NCBI GenBank assembly: GCA_963815665.1
Contig: CAWFHN010000016.1
Coordinates: 62,001 to 126,000 of the forward strand
Source of the DNA: DASUPK01 sp963815665
GTDB taxonomy: Bacteria > Actinomycetota > Thermoleophilia > Solirubrobacterales > 70-9
Reading direction: 5' to 3'
Length of the DNA: 64,000 nt
A program made the position numbers and the translations under genes. The notes under the pieces are model-generated. The model worked only from the letters and a program-made list of their open reading frames with translations. It did not search any database and was not told where the DNA came from. Below, piece by piece: positions 52,544 through 63,589 of the stretch. Position 1 is the first letter of the stretch. Each line of letters starts with the position of its first letter.

Positions 52544-53575
52544 TCAGCGGTCGGCGAGCCCGGCAGCGCCGGCAGGTCCAGCGGGCACGTCCTCGGTCCG
52601 GAACCGCCGGGCGAGGCCGGGCACGAGAGCCGCGAGCCCCGCCTTCGCTCGCGTCCGCAGCGAGAACCCGGTTCCGGTGACCACCGAGAGGGCGAGGCGG
52701 CGCGCCCCCGGGCGCCGGGTCGCGAGCGCCTCCTTTGCGCCCAGGAGCGCCGCCCGGTGGGCATTCAGCGCGATCACCTCCCTCGCGATCTCTCGCTCCT
52801 CCGGGGTGAGCGCGTCGCGCTCCAGCACCTGCTCGAGCATCACCGCGACCTCGCGCGTGGTCTTCGCCGCATTCGAGGAGAGGCTGTCATGGCCGAACCG
52901 CCATCTGTACAGCGGGCGGTCGACCAGGCCGACGCGAGAACCGCCGAGGATCAGCCTGATCCAGCAATCCCAGTCCCAGGCGATCCGAAGGCTCTCATCG
53001 AAGCCCCCCGCGGCGACAAGCCGGGCACGTCGAATCGCCGGCCAGCCGAAGAAGCAGGTGCGCATGATCCCGGCCCGCTGGTCGCGCACCTCGAAGTCAT
53101 GCGTTTCCTTCCAGGTGCTCACCGGCTCCCCGTCGAGCTCCATCACCGCGTCGGTGGCGATCACGTCCAGGTCTGGCCGTGCCGTGGCCAGATCCGCGAT
53201 CGCCTCGAGCCTCTCCGGGGCGAAGGCGTCATCCTGATCGAGTTGCACCACGAACTCCGACCGCGCGGCTTTGGCGGCGACGTTGAAGGCGGAGGCGCCA
53301 CCTCCGTTCTGTTTCCGGATCACGACGAGCCGATCGCCGTATTGAGCGAGCGCGGCCTCGAGGTCGTCGGTTGAGCCGTCGTCGCAGATCACGATCTCGT
53401 CCGCGGGAAGCGTCTGGGCGAGCACCGATTCGATCGCCTCGCCGATGATGCTCGCGCCCTGGTACGCCGCGATCATCACCCCCAGCGTCGGACGCTGGGC
53501 GCGCGGGGCGACGGGACCCACGGGATCGGGAACCCGGAAGGGTCCTGCTCCCCTCCGCAAAGCATCGCGCTCCAT
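52544..53575 (-). CDS. Glycosyltransferase, GT2 family (tandem copy 2)
   Basis: A 343-aa GT-A enzyme, closely similar to the gene at 51508: LGVMIAAYQGASIIGEAIESVLAQT, IVICDDGSTDDLEAALAQYG, VVQLDQDDAFAPERL and WDWDCWIRLILGGS. One notable change: the DxDD motif is DQDD (Gln) here, versus DADD in copy 1. Start ATG 53575; the frame runs 182 codons further without homology. Tandem duplication with copy 1 probably gave two transferases for different linkages. Confidence 0.9.
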   Translation of the reverse strand: MERDALRRGAGPFRVPDPVGPVAPRAQRPTLGVMIAAYQGASIIGEAIESVLAQTLPADEIVICDDGSTDDLEAALAQYGDRLVVIRKQNGGGASAFNVAAKAARSEFVVQLDQDDAFAPERLEAIADLATARPDLDVIATDAVMELDGEPVSTWKETHDFEVRDQRAGIMRTCFFGWPAIRRARLVAAGGFDESLRIAWDWDCWIRLILGGSRVGLVDRPLYRWRFGHDSLSSNAAKTTREVAVMLEQVLERDALTPEEREIAREVIALNAHRAALLGAKEALATRRPGARRLALSVVTGTGFSLRTRAKAGLAALVPGLARRFRTEDVPAGPAGAAGLADR

Positions 53576-53617
53576 CGCCGCGATTCTAATGGCCCCGCGG
53601 AGGGTACTCTCACGCGG

Positions 53618-54745
53618 ATGAAGGCACTCGTTACCGGCGGGGCCGGGATGATCGGCTCGCACCTGGTGGATGCTCTTCTGGAGCAGGGTCATGGCGTCCG
53701 CATCCTCGACAACCTCGATCGAGGATCCCACCGGGGGCGACCCGCGTGGATCCCCGAGGAGGCCGAATTCATCGAGGGCGACATACGGGACTCGGAGTGC
53801 CTGGCCTCCTGCCTTGCGGGAATCGACGACGTCTACCACCTGGCCGCCGCCGTCGGCGGCGTGACGGACGAGATCGCCTCGTTCTACGACGTCAACGCGA
53901 CGGGCACCGCGTTGATCCTGGAAACGGTCGCTCGGCGAGACCTGGCGATCCGCAAGCTGGTTGCGGCGTCGTCCCAGGCCACGTACGGCGAGGGGCTGTA
54001 CAGCTGCGGGGAGCATGGCGTGGTCCAACCCGCCCTGCGAGCCGCCGAGGACATGGCGCAATCCGTTTGGGAGCCCCGCTGCCCGGAATGCGGACGCGAG
54101 CTCGATCCCCTGCTCACGCACGAGGGCGCGCGCTCAAACGGCGAAACGCCCTATGCCGTCAGCAAGATCGCCGCCGAGCGCACAGTGATCAGTCTCGGAA
54201 AGCGACTCGGGATCCCGACCGTTGCCCTCCGATTCGCGGTCGTCTATGGGCCGCGTCAATCAGTCTTCAACCCGTACACGGGGATCCTCTCCATCTTCTC
54301 GACGCTGTTGCTCAACGGACGCCAGCCCCGAGCGTTCGAGGACGGGCGCGAGACCCGTGACTTCGTCTTCGTGGACGACATCGTCAGGGCCACCATGACC
54401 GCCATGGAGCGTCCGGATGCCGACGGGCAGGTGTTCAACGTCGGGCGCGGCGAGCCCGTGACGATCACAGGCGTGATCGAGGCGCTCGCCAAGACGTATG
54501 GACTCGAACCGGACTACCTCGTCACGGGCGAGTTCCGGCTGGGTGACGTGCGGCATCTCGTCCTCGATGCGAGTCGCATGAGGGCACTCGGCTGGACGCC
54601 CGCCACGAACCTCGATCAGGGGCTGGCCGCGATGGCGGAGTGGATACAAAGCCTCGGGCCGCTGGAGGACGTCTTCAGCGGCACGCTCGGCGAGCAGCGA
54701 CGGCAGGGAGCCATCCGCCAGAGCGACCCTACTCAGACTGCCTGA
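53618..54745 (+). CDS. NAD-dependent nucleotide-sugar epimerase (dTDP-L-rhamnose 4-epimerase-like)
   Basis: A 375-aa extended SDR enzyme: GGAGMIGSHLVDAL for NAD, DNLDRGSHRG, catalytic YAVSK and DFVFVDDIVRA. Near residues 128-168 it carries a zinc-ribbon-like insert (CGEHG ... PRCPECGRELDPL) preceded by YGEGLYSC, a feature I associate with dTDP-L-rhamnose 4-epimerases. Products would be rare 6-deoxysugars for the glycan. The end overlaps the phosphotransferase gene by 17 bp, convergent. Confidence 0.85.
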   Translation: MKALVTGGAGMIGSHLVDALLEQGHGVRILDNLDRGSHRGRPAWIPEEAEFIEGDIRDSECLASCLAGIDDVYHLAAAVGGVTDEIASFYDVNATGTALILETVARRDLAIRKLVAASSQATYGEGLYSCGEHGVVQPALRAAEDMAQSVWEPRCPECGRELDPLLTHEGARSNGETPYAVSKIAAERTVISLGKRLGIPTVALRFAVVYGPRQSVFNPYTGILSIFSTLLLNGRQPRAFEDGRETRDFVFVDDIVRATMTAMERPDADGQVFNVGRGEPVTITGVIEALAKTYGLEPDYLVTGEFRLGDVRHLVLDASRMRALGWTPATNLDQGLAAMAEWIQSLGPLEDVFSGTLGEQRRQGAIRQSDPTQTA

Positions 54746-56234
54746 AGACCGCCAGGAAGGTGAGCAGGACGATCTTGATGTCGAGCCACGGCGACCAGTT
54801 CTCGATGTAGTAGTTGTCCCACTCGATCCGGTCGTCCAGGGAGGTGTCGCCACGCAGCCCGTGGACCTGCGCCCAACCCGTTATCCCGGCCTTGACCTGA
54901 TGGCGATCGCTGTAGCGACGCACCTGCTGCTCGAACATTGCGACGTACTCACGGCGTTCGGGACGCGGGCCGACCATCGACATGTCGCCCTTGAGCACGT
55001 TGAAGATCTGGGGCAGCTCGTCGAACCCGGTCCGGCGCAGGAAGGAGCCGAAGCGGCTGCGCCGCTCAGCGCCTTCAGAACCACCCGGAGCAAGGCCCTT
55101 GTCGATCGCCTCGGCCACCCGTCGCGAGGAGCGATCCTGCTCCTTCGGATCGGCAGAACGCATCGTTCTGAACTTGAGCATCTCGAACTCGTGGCCGTCC
55201 AGACCGATCCGCCGCTGGCGGAAGAGGACCGGGCGACCCAAGCTCAGCACGGTGCCCGCGTACGCCACGAGCAGCAGGGGCGAGAGCACGATGACGGTGA
55301 ATGCGGCGGCCACCCGATCGGATGCATATTTGAGCGTCACGCGCCAATCCCTGGGATCGGAGGGGTAGATGGTCACCAGCGGCAATCCGCCCACCCGCTC
55401 GAGAGCAATCTTGTCGGGCACGCCCTCGAAGAGACGGGGGATGATCGAGACCGAGATCCTCATTCGCTGGAGGGTCCGCGAGACGCCCAGCTGAATGTCA
55501 TGAGGAGCGTTTGAGAAGCTGACCACGGCGTGCTCCACTCCGTGCTCCCGGACCAGGTCCTCCAGGTCGCTCTGCGCTCCGAGCACGGGCAGGCCCGAGG
55601 GGCTCTCCACCTCGAGCGGATCGGCATCAACGAACCCGATCGGGCGTAGGCCCAGCTCGGGGTGGGCCAGGAGCCGCCGCGCGACCAGGTGCCCGACCTG
55701 CCCCGCGCCGAGGATGAGCGTGGGGACGCCATGGCCCAGCCGGTTGGCGCGCTCCCCGATCATCGACAGGATCGCCCTTCCGCCGATCAGATAGACGACG
55801 GCGAACAGCCAAGTTCGGATCTCCTCCTCCGCGACCTGGGAGTTGTCGGTCAGGGCGACTCGTAGAAAGGTGACGATCATCGCCGCGACCGCGGTCGCGC
55901 TGAGGATCGTCCGCGCCCCGTCGAGGAAGTGCTGGCCCACCCTGGCGCGGTACGCGCCGCGAAGGGCGAGTGCGGTTAGCACCAGGCCGATGAACGTGAT
56001 CCGCCACCCCGGCTCCTGGCTGACGCCGGCGGCCGGCGCGGAGAGGATCTCGAAACCCCCCGCCAACACCAGCATCAGGGCGTCTGTCGCCAGGCGCCAC
56101 CGCGCCAGCCGCACCGAGCTGCTGGCACGGTGCGCATCGGCGGCGTCTCGTGCGATGGGGCCGGCGGTGCGCGTCGATGCGGGCGGGCGCACCAGTGGTT
56201 CCAGGATCGTCTTCACCTTCATACCCTTCGGCAT
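54729..56234 (-). CDS. Polyprenyl glycosylphosphotransferase (WbaP-like initiating enzyme)
   Basis: A 501-aa enzyme that starts glycan synthesis by moving a sugar-1-phosphate to undecaprenyl phosphate. The N-terminal half has four helices (about 47-135) and a Rossmann-like domain (TLILGAGQVGHLVARRLLAHPELGL). The C-terminal catalytic part has the PGT signature: RQRRIGLDGHEFEMLKFRTM, RRTGFDELPQIFNVLKGDMSMVGPRPE and KAGITGWAQVHGLRGDTSL. Full length. It is a likely first step of the locus and closes the region. Confidence 0.92.
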   Translation of the reverse strand: MPKGMKVKTILEPLVRPPASTRTAGPIARDAADAHRASSSVRLARWRLATDALMLVLAGGFEILSAPAAGVSQEPGWRITFIGLVLTALALRGAYRARVGQHFLDGARTILSATAVAAMIVTFLRVALTDNSQVAEEEIRTWLFAVVYLIGGRAILSMIGERANRLGHGVPTLILGAGQVGHLVARRLLAHPELGLRPIGFVDADPLEVESPSGLPVLGAQSDLEDLVREHGVEHAVVSFSNAPHDIQLGVSRTLQRMRISVSIIPRLFEGVPDKIALERVGGLPLVTIYPSDPRDWRVTLKYASDRVAAAFTVIVLSPLLLVAYAGTVLSLGRPVLFRQRRIGLDGHEFEMLKFRTMRSADPKEQDRSSRRVAEAIDKGLAPGGSEGAERRSRFGSFLRRTGFDELPQIFNVLKGDMSMVGPRPERREYVAMFEQQVRRYSDRHQVKAGITGWAQVHGLRGDTSLDDRIEWDNYYIENWSPWLDIKIVLLTFLAVFRQSE

Positions 56235-56318
56235 TCTGCCGCGATTTTGTGAGCCCGACAGGCGACTTGTTGCGGCGCTGACGCCTGAATCAGGTCCGGA
56301 ACGCGACGTTTTGGCCGC

Positions 56319-57020
56319 TCAGCGCAGGACGACCGGGGGATTGTGGCCCGGGATCACGACCGCGGGATCCAGGTCCCGGATGCGCTGCCATTGCTTGAGC
56401 AGCTCCTCCCGCTCGGGCCCGAAGTCCTCGGGCAGGTCCATCTGCTCGAAGTACTCCGGAAGCGGCCCGACGCAATCGGAGGCGATCACCACAAGGCCGT
56501 CGTCTGTGTCGACCAGCAGCGAGATCAGGCCGTCGCAGTGGCCGGGGGTCAGGATCCAGCGCAGGCCGAGCTCGATCTCGCCCTCCTCCCCATCCAGGAT
56601 CTCGAGGTTCGCCATCTCCATCACGCCCGACACGAGCTGGGCGTAGGGCGCCTCGGTCTCGATCCTGTGCACATAGGTGCGCCGCATCGGCCACGCCGCG
56701 AGCCCCTCCGCGTGGTCGAAGTGAAGGTGGGTGAGGATCACGTCCTTGACCTCGTTCGGATCGACGCCCAGCTCCCCCATCGCCCCGATCACGGGTGCCC
56801 CCTGCATGATCAGGCCGGGATCCACCAGGTAGTCCCTCTCGCCGCGGACCAGCAGCGTGTTGGGGAAGGCGACCATCCCGGTGGTTCTGCCTCCGTGCTG
56901 GAGCGACTTGTAGCGCTCGAACCCCTCGGCGGAGCTGTCGATGGTGGCGGCCTCCGCCTCGCCGTTCGACACGGCGAAGACATAGCGCTGGGCAGGTACG
57001 AGTACGTGGACGCTCGCCAT
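56319..57020 (-). CDS. MBL-fold metallohydrolase
   Basis: A 233-aa soluble enzyme of the metallo-beta-lactamase fold. The metal motif is ILTHLHFDHAEGL, then LTPGHCDGLISLL with the second His, and VVIASDCVGP with the third ligand. This pattern fits AttM/AiiA-like lactonases or glyoxalase II-like hydrolases. No signal peptide. Substrate unknown. Begins at an ATG. Confidence 0.82.
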   Translation of the reverse strand: MASVHVLVPAQRYVFAVSNGEAEAATIDSSAEGFERYKSLQHGGRTTGMVAFPNTLLVRGERDYLVDPGLIMQGAPVIGAMGELGVDPNEVKDVILTHLHFDHAEGLAAWPMRRTYVHRIETEAPYAQLVSGVMEMANLEILDGEEGEIELGLRWILTPGHCDGLISLLVDTDDGLVVIASDCVGPLPEYFEQMDLPEDFGPEREELLKQWQRIRDLDPAVVIPGHNPPVVLR

Positions 57021-57068
57021 CGGCGCCCAGCCTAGCCGCCTGGATCGGTCGGGCGGCCGTAGAACGAG

Positions 57069-57094
57069 CGAGGGCGCCCGCCAGGGCGCCCTCG
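57069..57094 (-). terminator. Strong 11-bp hairpin downstream of the 57117 gene
   Basis: Stem CGAGGGCGCCC (57069-57079) pairs with GGGCGCCCTCG (57084-57094), loop 4 nt. Read on the minus strand it follows the stop of the gene at 57117 by about 22 bp. There is no clean T-run, so it may terminate weakly or protect mRNA ends. Confidence 0.65.
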
Positions 57095-57116
57095 AGAAAG
57101 CCGGTCATGCGCCTGG

Positions 57117-57566
57117 TCAGGCGCTGGGGACGGTCTCGGTATCCGGTGCGGGGGTGGTGGTCGAGGTGTACTCGAACTCCTCCTCGGCGCCGAACAGCTT
57201 GTCGAGCACCATCTTGCGCGCGTCCTCGCTCAGGATGAGGACCAGGGCCGCGCCCAGGATGCCCACGAGCAGGGCCTTTCCAAGCCCGAACCGGCGGCGG
57301 GTGCTCCGTCCGCGCAGCTGCTGTGAAGCATCCCGAAGCGACTCGGCCGCCGTGCGCAGATCACGCTGAACCTTCTTGTCGTCCATCAGGGCCTTAGCGG
57401 GGCCCTTCCCATTCGACATCCGGGCGTACGCGCCCTTTGCGGCCTCGAACGCAACGCGGATGTTCTCGCGCAGCTCTTCATCCTCGATGAGCCGCCGTAC
57501 ATATGGATTGGACGCAACCGACCGGGCAGCATCTCCGGCTTTCGCGCTTCTGCTTTGTGCGCCCAT
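57117..57566 (-). CDS. Membrane protein with helical cytoplasmic domain, unknown function
   Basis: A 149-aa protein: N-terminal helical part (NPYVRRLIEDEELRENIRVAFEAAKGAYARM), then a basic hinge (RGRSTRRRFG), one membrane helix near 100-117 (GKALLVGILGAALVLILS) and a short acidic tail (FGAEEEFEYTSTTTP). A good ribosome-binding site (GAGGAG) precedes the ATG at 57566, so I prefer it to the upstream in-frame start. Family not recognised. It lies 38 bp downstream of lon and may be read with it. Confidence 0.68.
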   Translation of the reverse strand: MGAQSRSAKAGDAARSVASNPYVRRLIEDEELRENIRVAFEAAKGAYARMSNGKGPAKALMDDKKVQRDLRTAAESLRDASQQLRGRSTRRRFGLGKALLVGILGAALVLILSEDARKMVLDKLFGAEEEFEYTSTTTPAPDTETVPSA

Positions 57567-57604
57567 GGGTCTCCTCAGATCGTTTCCAGGGTGCAACCGG
57601 GAGA

Positions 57605-60016
<2,412 letters not shown>

Positions 60017-60056
60017 CTCAGCTCCTGTTCACGGGCGTGGTCGTGGAATCAATCGT

Positions 60057-60512
60057 CTAGTCGGCGCGCTCAATCGGGACCTGGCGGGCGGCCCGCGGCA
60101 GCCGGGTCGGCAGCTCGACCCGCAGGATGCCGTCCTCGTAGGTGGCCTGAGCCTGATCGGCGTTGACGTCCACGGAGAGCTCGACGACGCGGCGGAACGG
60201 TCCCGATGGAAGCTCGACCTGCTGGTAGGTCCGCCCCTCCGTGTCGCGGACCGGGCGCTCGCCGCTGATCACCAACGTCCGCCCCCGCACCTCGAGGTTG
60301 ACCGCCTCGAGCTCGATCCCGGGCAGCTCGACCTTCACGACCGCCTTCTGCGGCGCGTCCTCGCCGCAGTAGTAGACGTCGACCCGCGGCACGAACGCCA
60401 CCACCTGCCGGCGCTGGCGGTATCCGGCCTGGTCCCAGAAGTCACCGAGAAGCTCGTCCATCTCCCTGCGCATCCTGGCGAAGTCCGCAAATGGGTCGCG
60501 CTGGCTGCTCAT
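60057..60512 (-). CDS. Hsp20/alpha-crystallin family small heat-shock protein
   Basis: A 151-aa ATP-independent holdase chaperone. The alpha-crystallin core covers ~43-140: VKVELPGIELEAVNLEVRGRTLVISGERP and PFRRVVELSVDVNADQAQATYEDGILRVELP. The N-terminus (FADFARMRREMDELLGDFWDQAG) is the variable region. Upstream of lon, so a heat-shock pair is likely. Confidence 0.92.
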   Translation of the reverse strand: MSSQRDPFADFARMRREMDELLGDFWDQAGYRQRRQVVAFVPRVDVYYCGEDAPQKAVVKVELPGIELEAVNLEVRGRTLVISGERPVRDTEGRTYQQVELPSGPFRRVVELSVDVNADQAQATYEDGILRVELPTRLPRAARQVPIERAD

Positions 60513-60555
60513 CCGTGAGAAGGGTAGCTATCTCGGTTGGAGCCCCTCGAGACTG

Positions 60556-61572
60556 TCAGGCGGCCCTCGCATCCCCGAGGCGCACTCCATCGTCCCGCCG
60601 CAGTGCGCGCGTCAAGCTGAGCTCGAACTGGCCCAGAGTCGTGCACCAGCCGGGATCGACGCGTCCGAGGCAGAGTGGGTCGCTGTCGGGAAGCACGGCT
60701 CTTGGGTCGGCGGTGAATCCGCGCTGGTAGCCGGCACCCCGCGCCGCCTCGAGGACATGCGGGTTCCATTTGCCTCCCGGGTAGGCGATCAGGGTGAGCT
60801 CGCGATCGATTGTCCCCGCCAGCCGATCCCGTCCTTCGCTGATCGCCAATCCGAGCTCGGCGGAGTCGAGCGTCGACAGGTTCAGGTGCCGCAGGGTGTG
60901 AAAGCCGATCTCGAACCCGGCTGCCACGAGCTTGCGAATGCCGGCGGCGTCGAGCACGGCGTCCTCGGGATCCGGCCCGGCGCGCCGCCCGAGCTCGTCC
61001 AGGAGATCCTTCCGCTGCCCAGGGGTCATCAACTCGATGTCATCCGCGATCTGCACCATCTCCCGCAGTCCGGCCGGGACGCCGCTTGCCGCGGGGACCA
61101 TCTCGCTGAGCTCCTCGCGGCCGATCGCTCCTCGGTCCATGGCGCGCTCCAGCCGCTGCCACCAAAACGATCCCGGGCCGTCCAGCGAAGCACCCGAGAG
61201 GAAGAAGGTCGCCGGGACACCCAAGCGCTCGAGGATCGGCGCGGCGTGGCTGACATGCGATGGCGAGTCGTCGTCGAATGTGACGGCGACGGGAAACTTC
61301 TCGCCGCGACGTCGCGTTCGAGCGGCCTCGATGAGCTCGGACGCCGCAACAACCCGATAGCGCTTTGTCAGGTGCCTGACCTGCGCTTCGAAAAATCGCG
61401 TGCCGGCGCGCGGGTACTTGCCGTCATCCCAGGTCTGCTGTGGATCGCCGACCCGATGGAAGAGAACCACGAGCCCAGCTCTACGCCGTGAGAGCCGCTG
61501 AACCGCCTCGTCGGCTCGGGCTACAGGGCGCCTCAAGAGCGCCTTCAATCGGTCCGCACCTCCCTGCGGCAT
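60556..61572 (-). CDS. Polysaccharide deacetylase family protein
   Basis: A 338-aa paralogue of the deacetylase at 42160. NodB motifs: VVLFHRVGD, AVTFDDDSPSHVSHAAPILERLGVPATFF and the zinc site in IGFHTLRHLNLSTL. Conservative substitutions run through the whole length, so the two share a common origin. No clear signal peptide. It sits away from the glycan locus, behind hsp20 on the same strand. Confidence 0.87.
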   Translation of the reverse strand: MPQGGADRLKALLRRPVARADEAVQRLSRRRAGLVVLFHRVGDPQQTWDDGKYPRAGTRFFEAQVRHLTKRYRVVAASELIEAARTRRRGEKFPVAVTFDDDSPSHVSHAAPILERLGVPATFFLSGASLDGPGSFWWQRLERAMDRGAIGREELSEMVPAASGVPAGLREMVQIADDIELMTPGQRKDLLDELGRRAGPDPEDAVLDAAGIRKLVAAGFEIGFHTLRHLNLSTLDSAELGLAISEGRDRLAGTIDRELTLIAYPGGKWNPHVLEAARGAGYQRGFTADPRAVLPDSDPLCLGRVDPGWCTTLGQFELSLTRALRRDDGVRLGDARAA

Positions 61573-61632
61573 CCCGCCCGTTTTAGCAGGGAGCCGCGAA
61601 CGGTGAACGAGAGGGTGCTCATGCCGGCACCC

Positions 61633-62424
61633 TCAAACGGTGTACGTAGCTCCCTCTTGCGCGATCTCGACGGGGCCCGCGAACCCGCGCTCGGCCTGCT
61701 CGAGGGCCCAGTCGTCGCCGAGCTCGTCGGAGATGTGGGTGATCACGACGCGCTTGGCGCCCGCCTTGCGTGCGTGCTCGCCCGCCTCCTCGGGGGTGAG
61801 GTGGCCGCGGAGCCCGGTGCGCTCGGGTCGCGGGAGAGTCCCCTCGATGATCAGCAGGTCGGCGTCCTTGGCGACTTCGACGATCTCCTCGCTCGGGCGC
61901 GTGTCGGCGCTGTAGGCGATCTCGCCGCTGCCCTCCGACCCGATCCGCACCGCGAAGGTCTCCACGAAATGAGGCACCGGATGGAAGCTCGCCCAGACGT
62001 CGCCGATCTCGACCCGGTCGCCGGCCGCGTACTCCTCGATCTCGAAGGCGCTCTCGATCAGGTCGTCGTTGCCCCATGCACCGACCACGCGGCGGAAGGT
62101 CTCGACCGCGCCGGGCGGCGCGATCAGCCGGGGGCGGGCGGGGTGGTCGGTGCCCTCCCAGACGTGCACCGCGACCGGCTGCTGCTTCGGCGCGTAGATC
62201 AGGGCGTAGGAGTACGGGACGAGGTCCAGGAAGTGATCGGCGTGGAGGTGGGAGACGATCACGCCATCCACCTCGGTGTAGTCGACCCGCTCCCGCAGCT
62301 TGCCGAACACCCCGTTACCGCAGTCGAGCAGGACCTTCGTCTCGCCGGTCTCGATCAGGTAGCCGCTGCAGGCGCCCCCCGCGTCCTGCCAGGAGGGCGA
62401 CTTGCCCAGCACGGTGATCTTCAA
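61633..62424 (-). CDS. MBL-fold metallohydrolase (RNase Z-like)
   Basis: A 263-aa metallo-beta-lactamase-fold protein: N-terminal MKITVLGKSPSWQDAGGACSGYLIETG, metal site SHLHADHFLDLVP, IAYSADTRPSEEI and later THISDE. This layout is that of RNase Z/AtsA-like hydrolases, but without a clear exosite, so tRNA processing is not certain. Transcribed alone after the small Cys protein. Confidence 0.82.
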   Translation of the reverse strand: MKITVLGKSPSWQDAGGACSGYLIETGETKVLLDCGNGVFGKLRERVDYTEVDGVIVSHLHADHFLDLVPYSYALIYAPKQQPVAVHVWEGTDHPARPRLIAPPGAVETFRRVVGAWGNDDLIESAFEIEEYAAGDRVEIGDVWASFHPVPHFVETFAVRIGSEGSGEIAYSADTRPSEEIVEVAKDADLLIIEGTLPRPERTGLRGHLTPEEAGEHARKAGAKRVVITHISDELGDDWALEQAERGFAGPVEIAQEGATYTV

Positions 62425-62474
62425 GGGTTGAGTCCCATTGCCCCGCCGGGACTGTAACCGGGTTTGGCCTGCGG

Positions 62475-62684
62475 CTATGCAGCCTGCACGGCGACATGCG
62501 AGGCAGCGGCGTTACCCCGATCCCTCATCAGGAGCGCGGGCTGCCGGGGCGGAACCAGGCCCTCGGGGGTGTCGGGCCTGAAGGTGGGACAGGGCGAGTC
62601 GAGTCCGAGGGCGCACAGGCCGCGGCGCTGGAAGAAACAGTCTTCACAAGTCACCGCAGCATCACGTGCTCGACCCTTGGCCAA
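62475..62684 (-). CDS. Small cysteine-rich protein, unknown function
   Basis: A 69-aa protein with TCEDCFFQRRGLCALGLDSPCPTFRPD: four cysteines in a CxxC-x8-C-x7-C pattern that could hold zinc or an iron-sulphur cluster, followed by a Pro/Arg tail. Initiation is at TTG (62684) or a later codon. I recall similar small proteins as a conserved type in this group, but cannot name the family. Plausible real gene. Confidence 0.6.
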   Translation of the reverse strand: MAKGRARDAAVTCEDCFFQRRGLCALGLDSPCPTFRPDTPEGLVPPRQPALLMRDRGNAAASHVAVQAA

Positions 62685-62872
62685 GTTGCCCCATCCCCTC
62701 TCTCGTCGATCATTTCCGCCCCGGTTACCGACCCGCGACTTGGCTCGATGATGGCACCTGCGACACCCCCCGTCAGGCGCGTTTCCGCAAATGGCGCTCT
62801 TCTTTTTTCACCGGTTGGTCACGAGTTCCGCTAGCACCGGGAAGCTGGGAGCCCCCGCTAAGATCAGCCCCG

Positions 62873-63535
62873 ATGGCACAGATCGCAGAGCAGCGGACCA
62901 ACCAGCTCTCGGCCTCTCCGCCGATGTTCGAGAGCAGGTTCCTCGACTTCTTCTCCCGCGTCCATCCGGCCGTGCCGGCGGTCGTCTTCGTCCCCGTCGT
63001 GGTCGGCGGGGTCTGGCTCGGGATCGACCGAGGGCTCTCGGCCGGCACCGTGGCACTCCTCTTCCTCGCCGGCATCGCGATCTGGACGCTGACCGAATAC
63101 TGGCTCCATCGCCTCTTCTTCCACTGGGAGCCGAAGTTCCCGGGCGGCGACCGCATCCACTTCATCATCCACGGCGTCCACCACGACCATCCCAACGACG
63201 CCATGCGACTGGTCATGCCGCCCGCCGTCAGCATCCCGCTTGCCGCGCTCTTCCTCGGGCTCTACGTGCTGATCTTCGGCACCCCCGAGGCCTACCCCGT
63301 CTTCGCTGGCTTCATCACCGGATACCTGGGCTACGACTACACCCACTACCACGTGCATCACCACGTGCCGAAGACGAAGTTCGGCAAGAAGCTGCGCGAG
63401 CACCACATGCGCCACCACTTCCAGGACCACCGCTACGGCTTCGGAGTCTCCTCGCCGCTCTGGGACGCGATCATGGGGACCCTGCCGAGGCGGCGCAAGG
63501 ACGCTCCACCTGGGAGCGAAGGGCAAAGCCCGTAG
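62873..63535 (+). CDS. Fatty acid hydroxylase/sterol desaturase family protein
   Basis: A 220-aa membrane diiron enzyme. The histidine boxes are HRLFFH, HGVHHDH, HYHVHHH and HHMRHHFQDH around 2-4 membrane helices, as in bacterial fatty acid 2-hydroxylases. It begins at the ATG at 62873. Substrates would be long-chain acyl lipids of the membrane. The upstream gap (62685-62872) has no gene. The C-terminus overlaps the edge of foldback repeat copy D. Confidence 0.88.
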   Translation: MAQIAEQRTNQLSASPPMFESRFLDFFSRVHPAVPAVVFVPVVVGGVWLGIDRGLSAGTVALLFLAGIAIWTLTEYWLHRLFFHWEPKFPGGDRIHFIIHGVHHDHPNDAMRLVMPPAVSIPLAALFLGLYVLIFGTPEAYPVFAGFITGYLGYDYTHYHVHHHVPKTKFGKKLREHHMRHHFQDHRYGFGVSSPLWDAIMGTLPRRRKDAPPGSEGQSP

Positions 63536-63589
63536 CGACTTGTGATGGGCGGCCGTAGCGCCGCCGTTTTGTGGCGAAGCCGTCCCTAG
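63525..63589. repeat. Dispersed foldback repeat, copy D (reverse orientation)
   Basis: On the minus strand it reads GGACGGCTTCGCCAC, then a run containing GGCGGCGCTACGGCCGCC, then CAAGTCGCTACGGGCTT. It covers the stop codon of the fatty acid hydroxylase (TAG 63533-63535) on one side and begins at the stop codon of the 2-hydroxyacid dehydrogenase (63588-63586) on the other. Confidence 0.7.
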
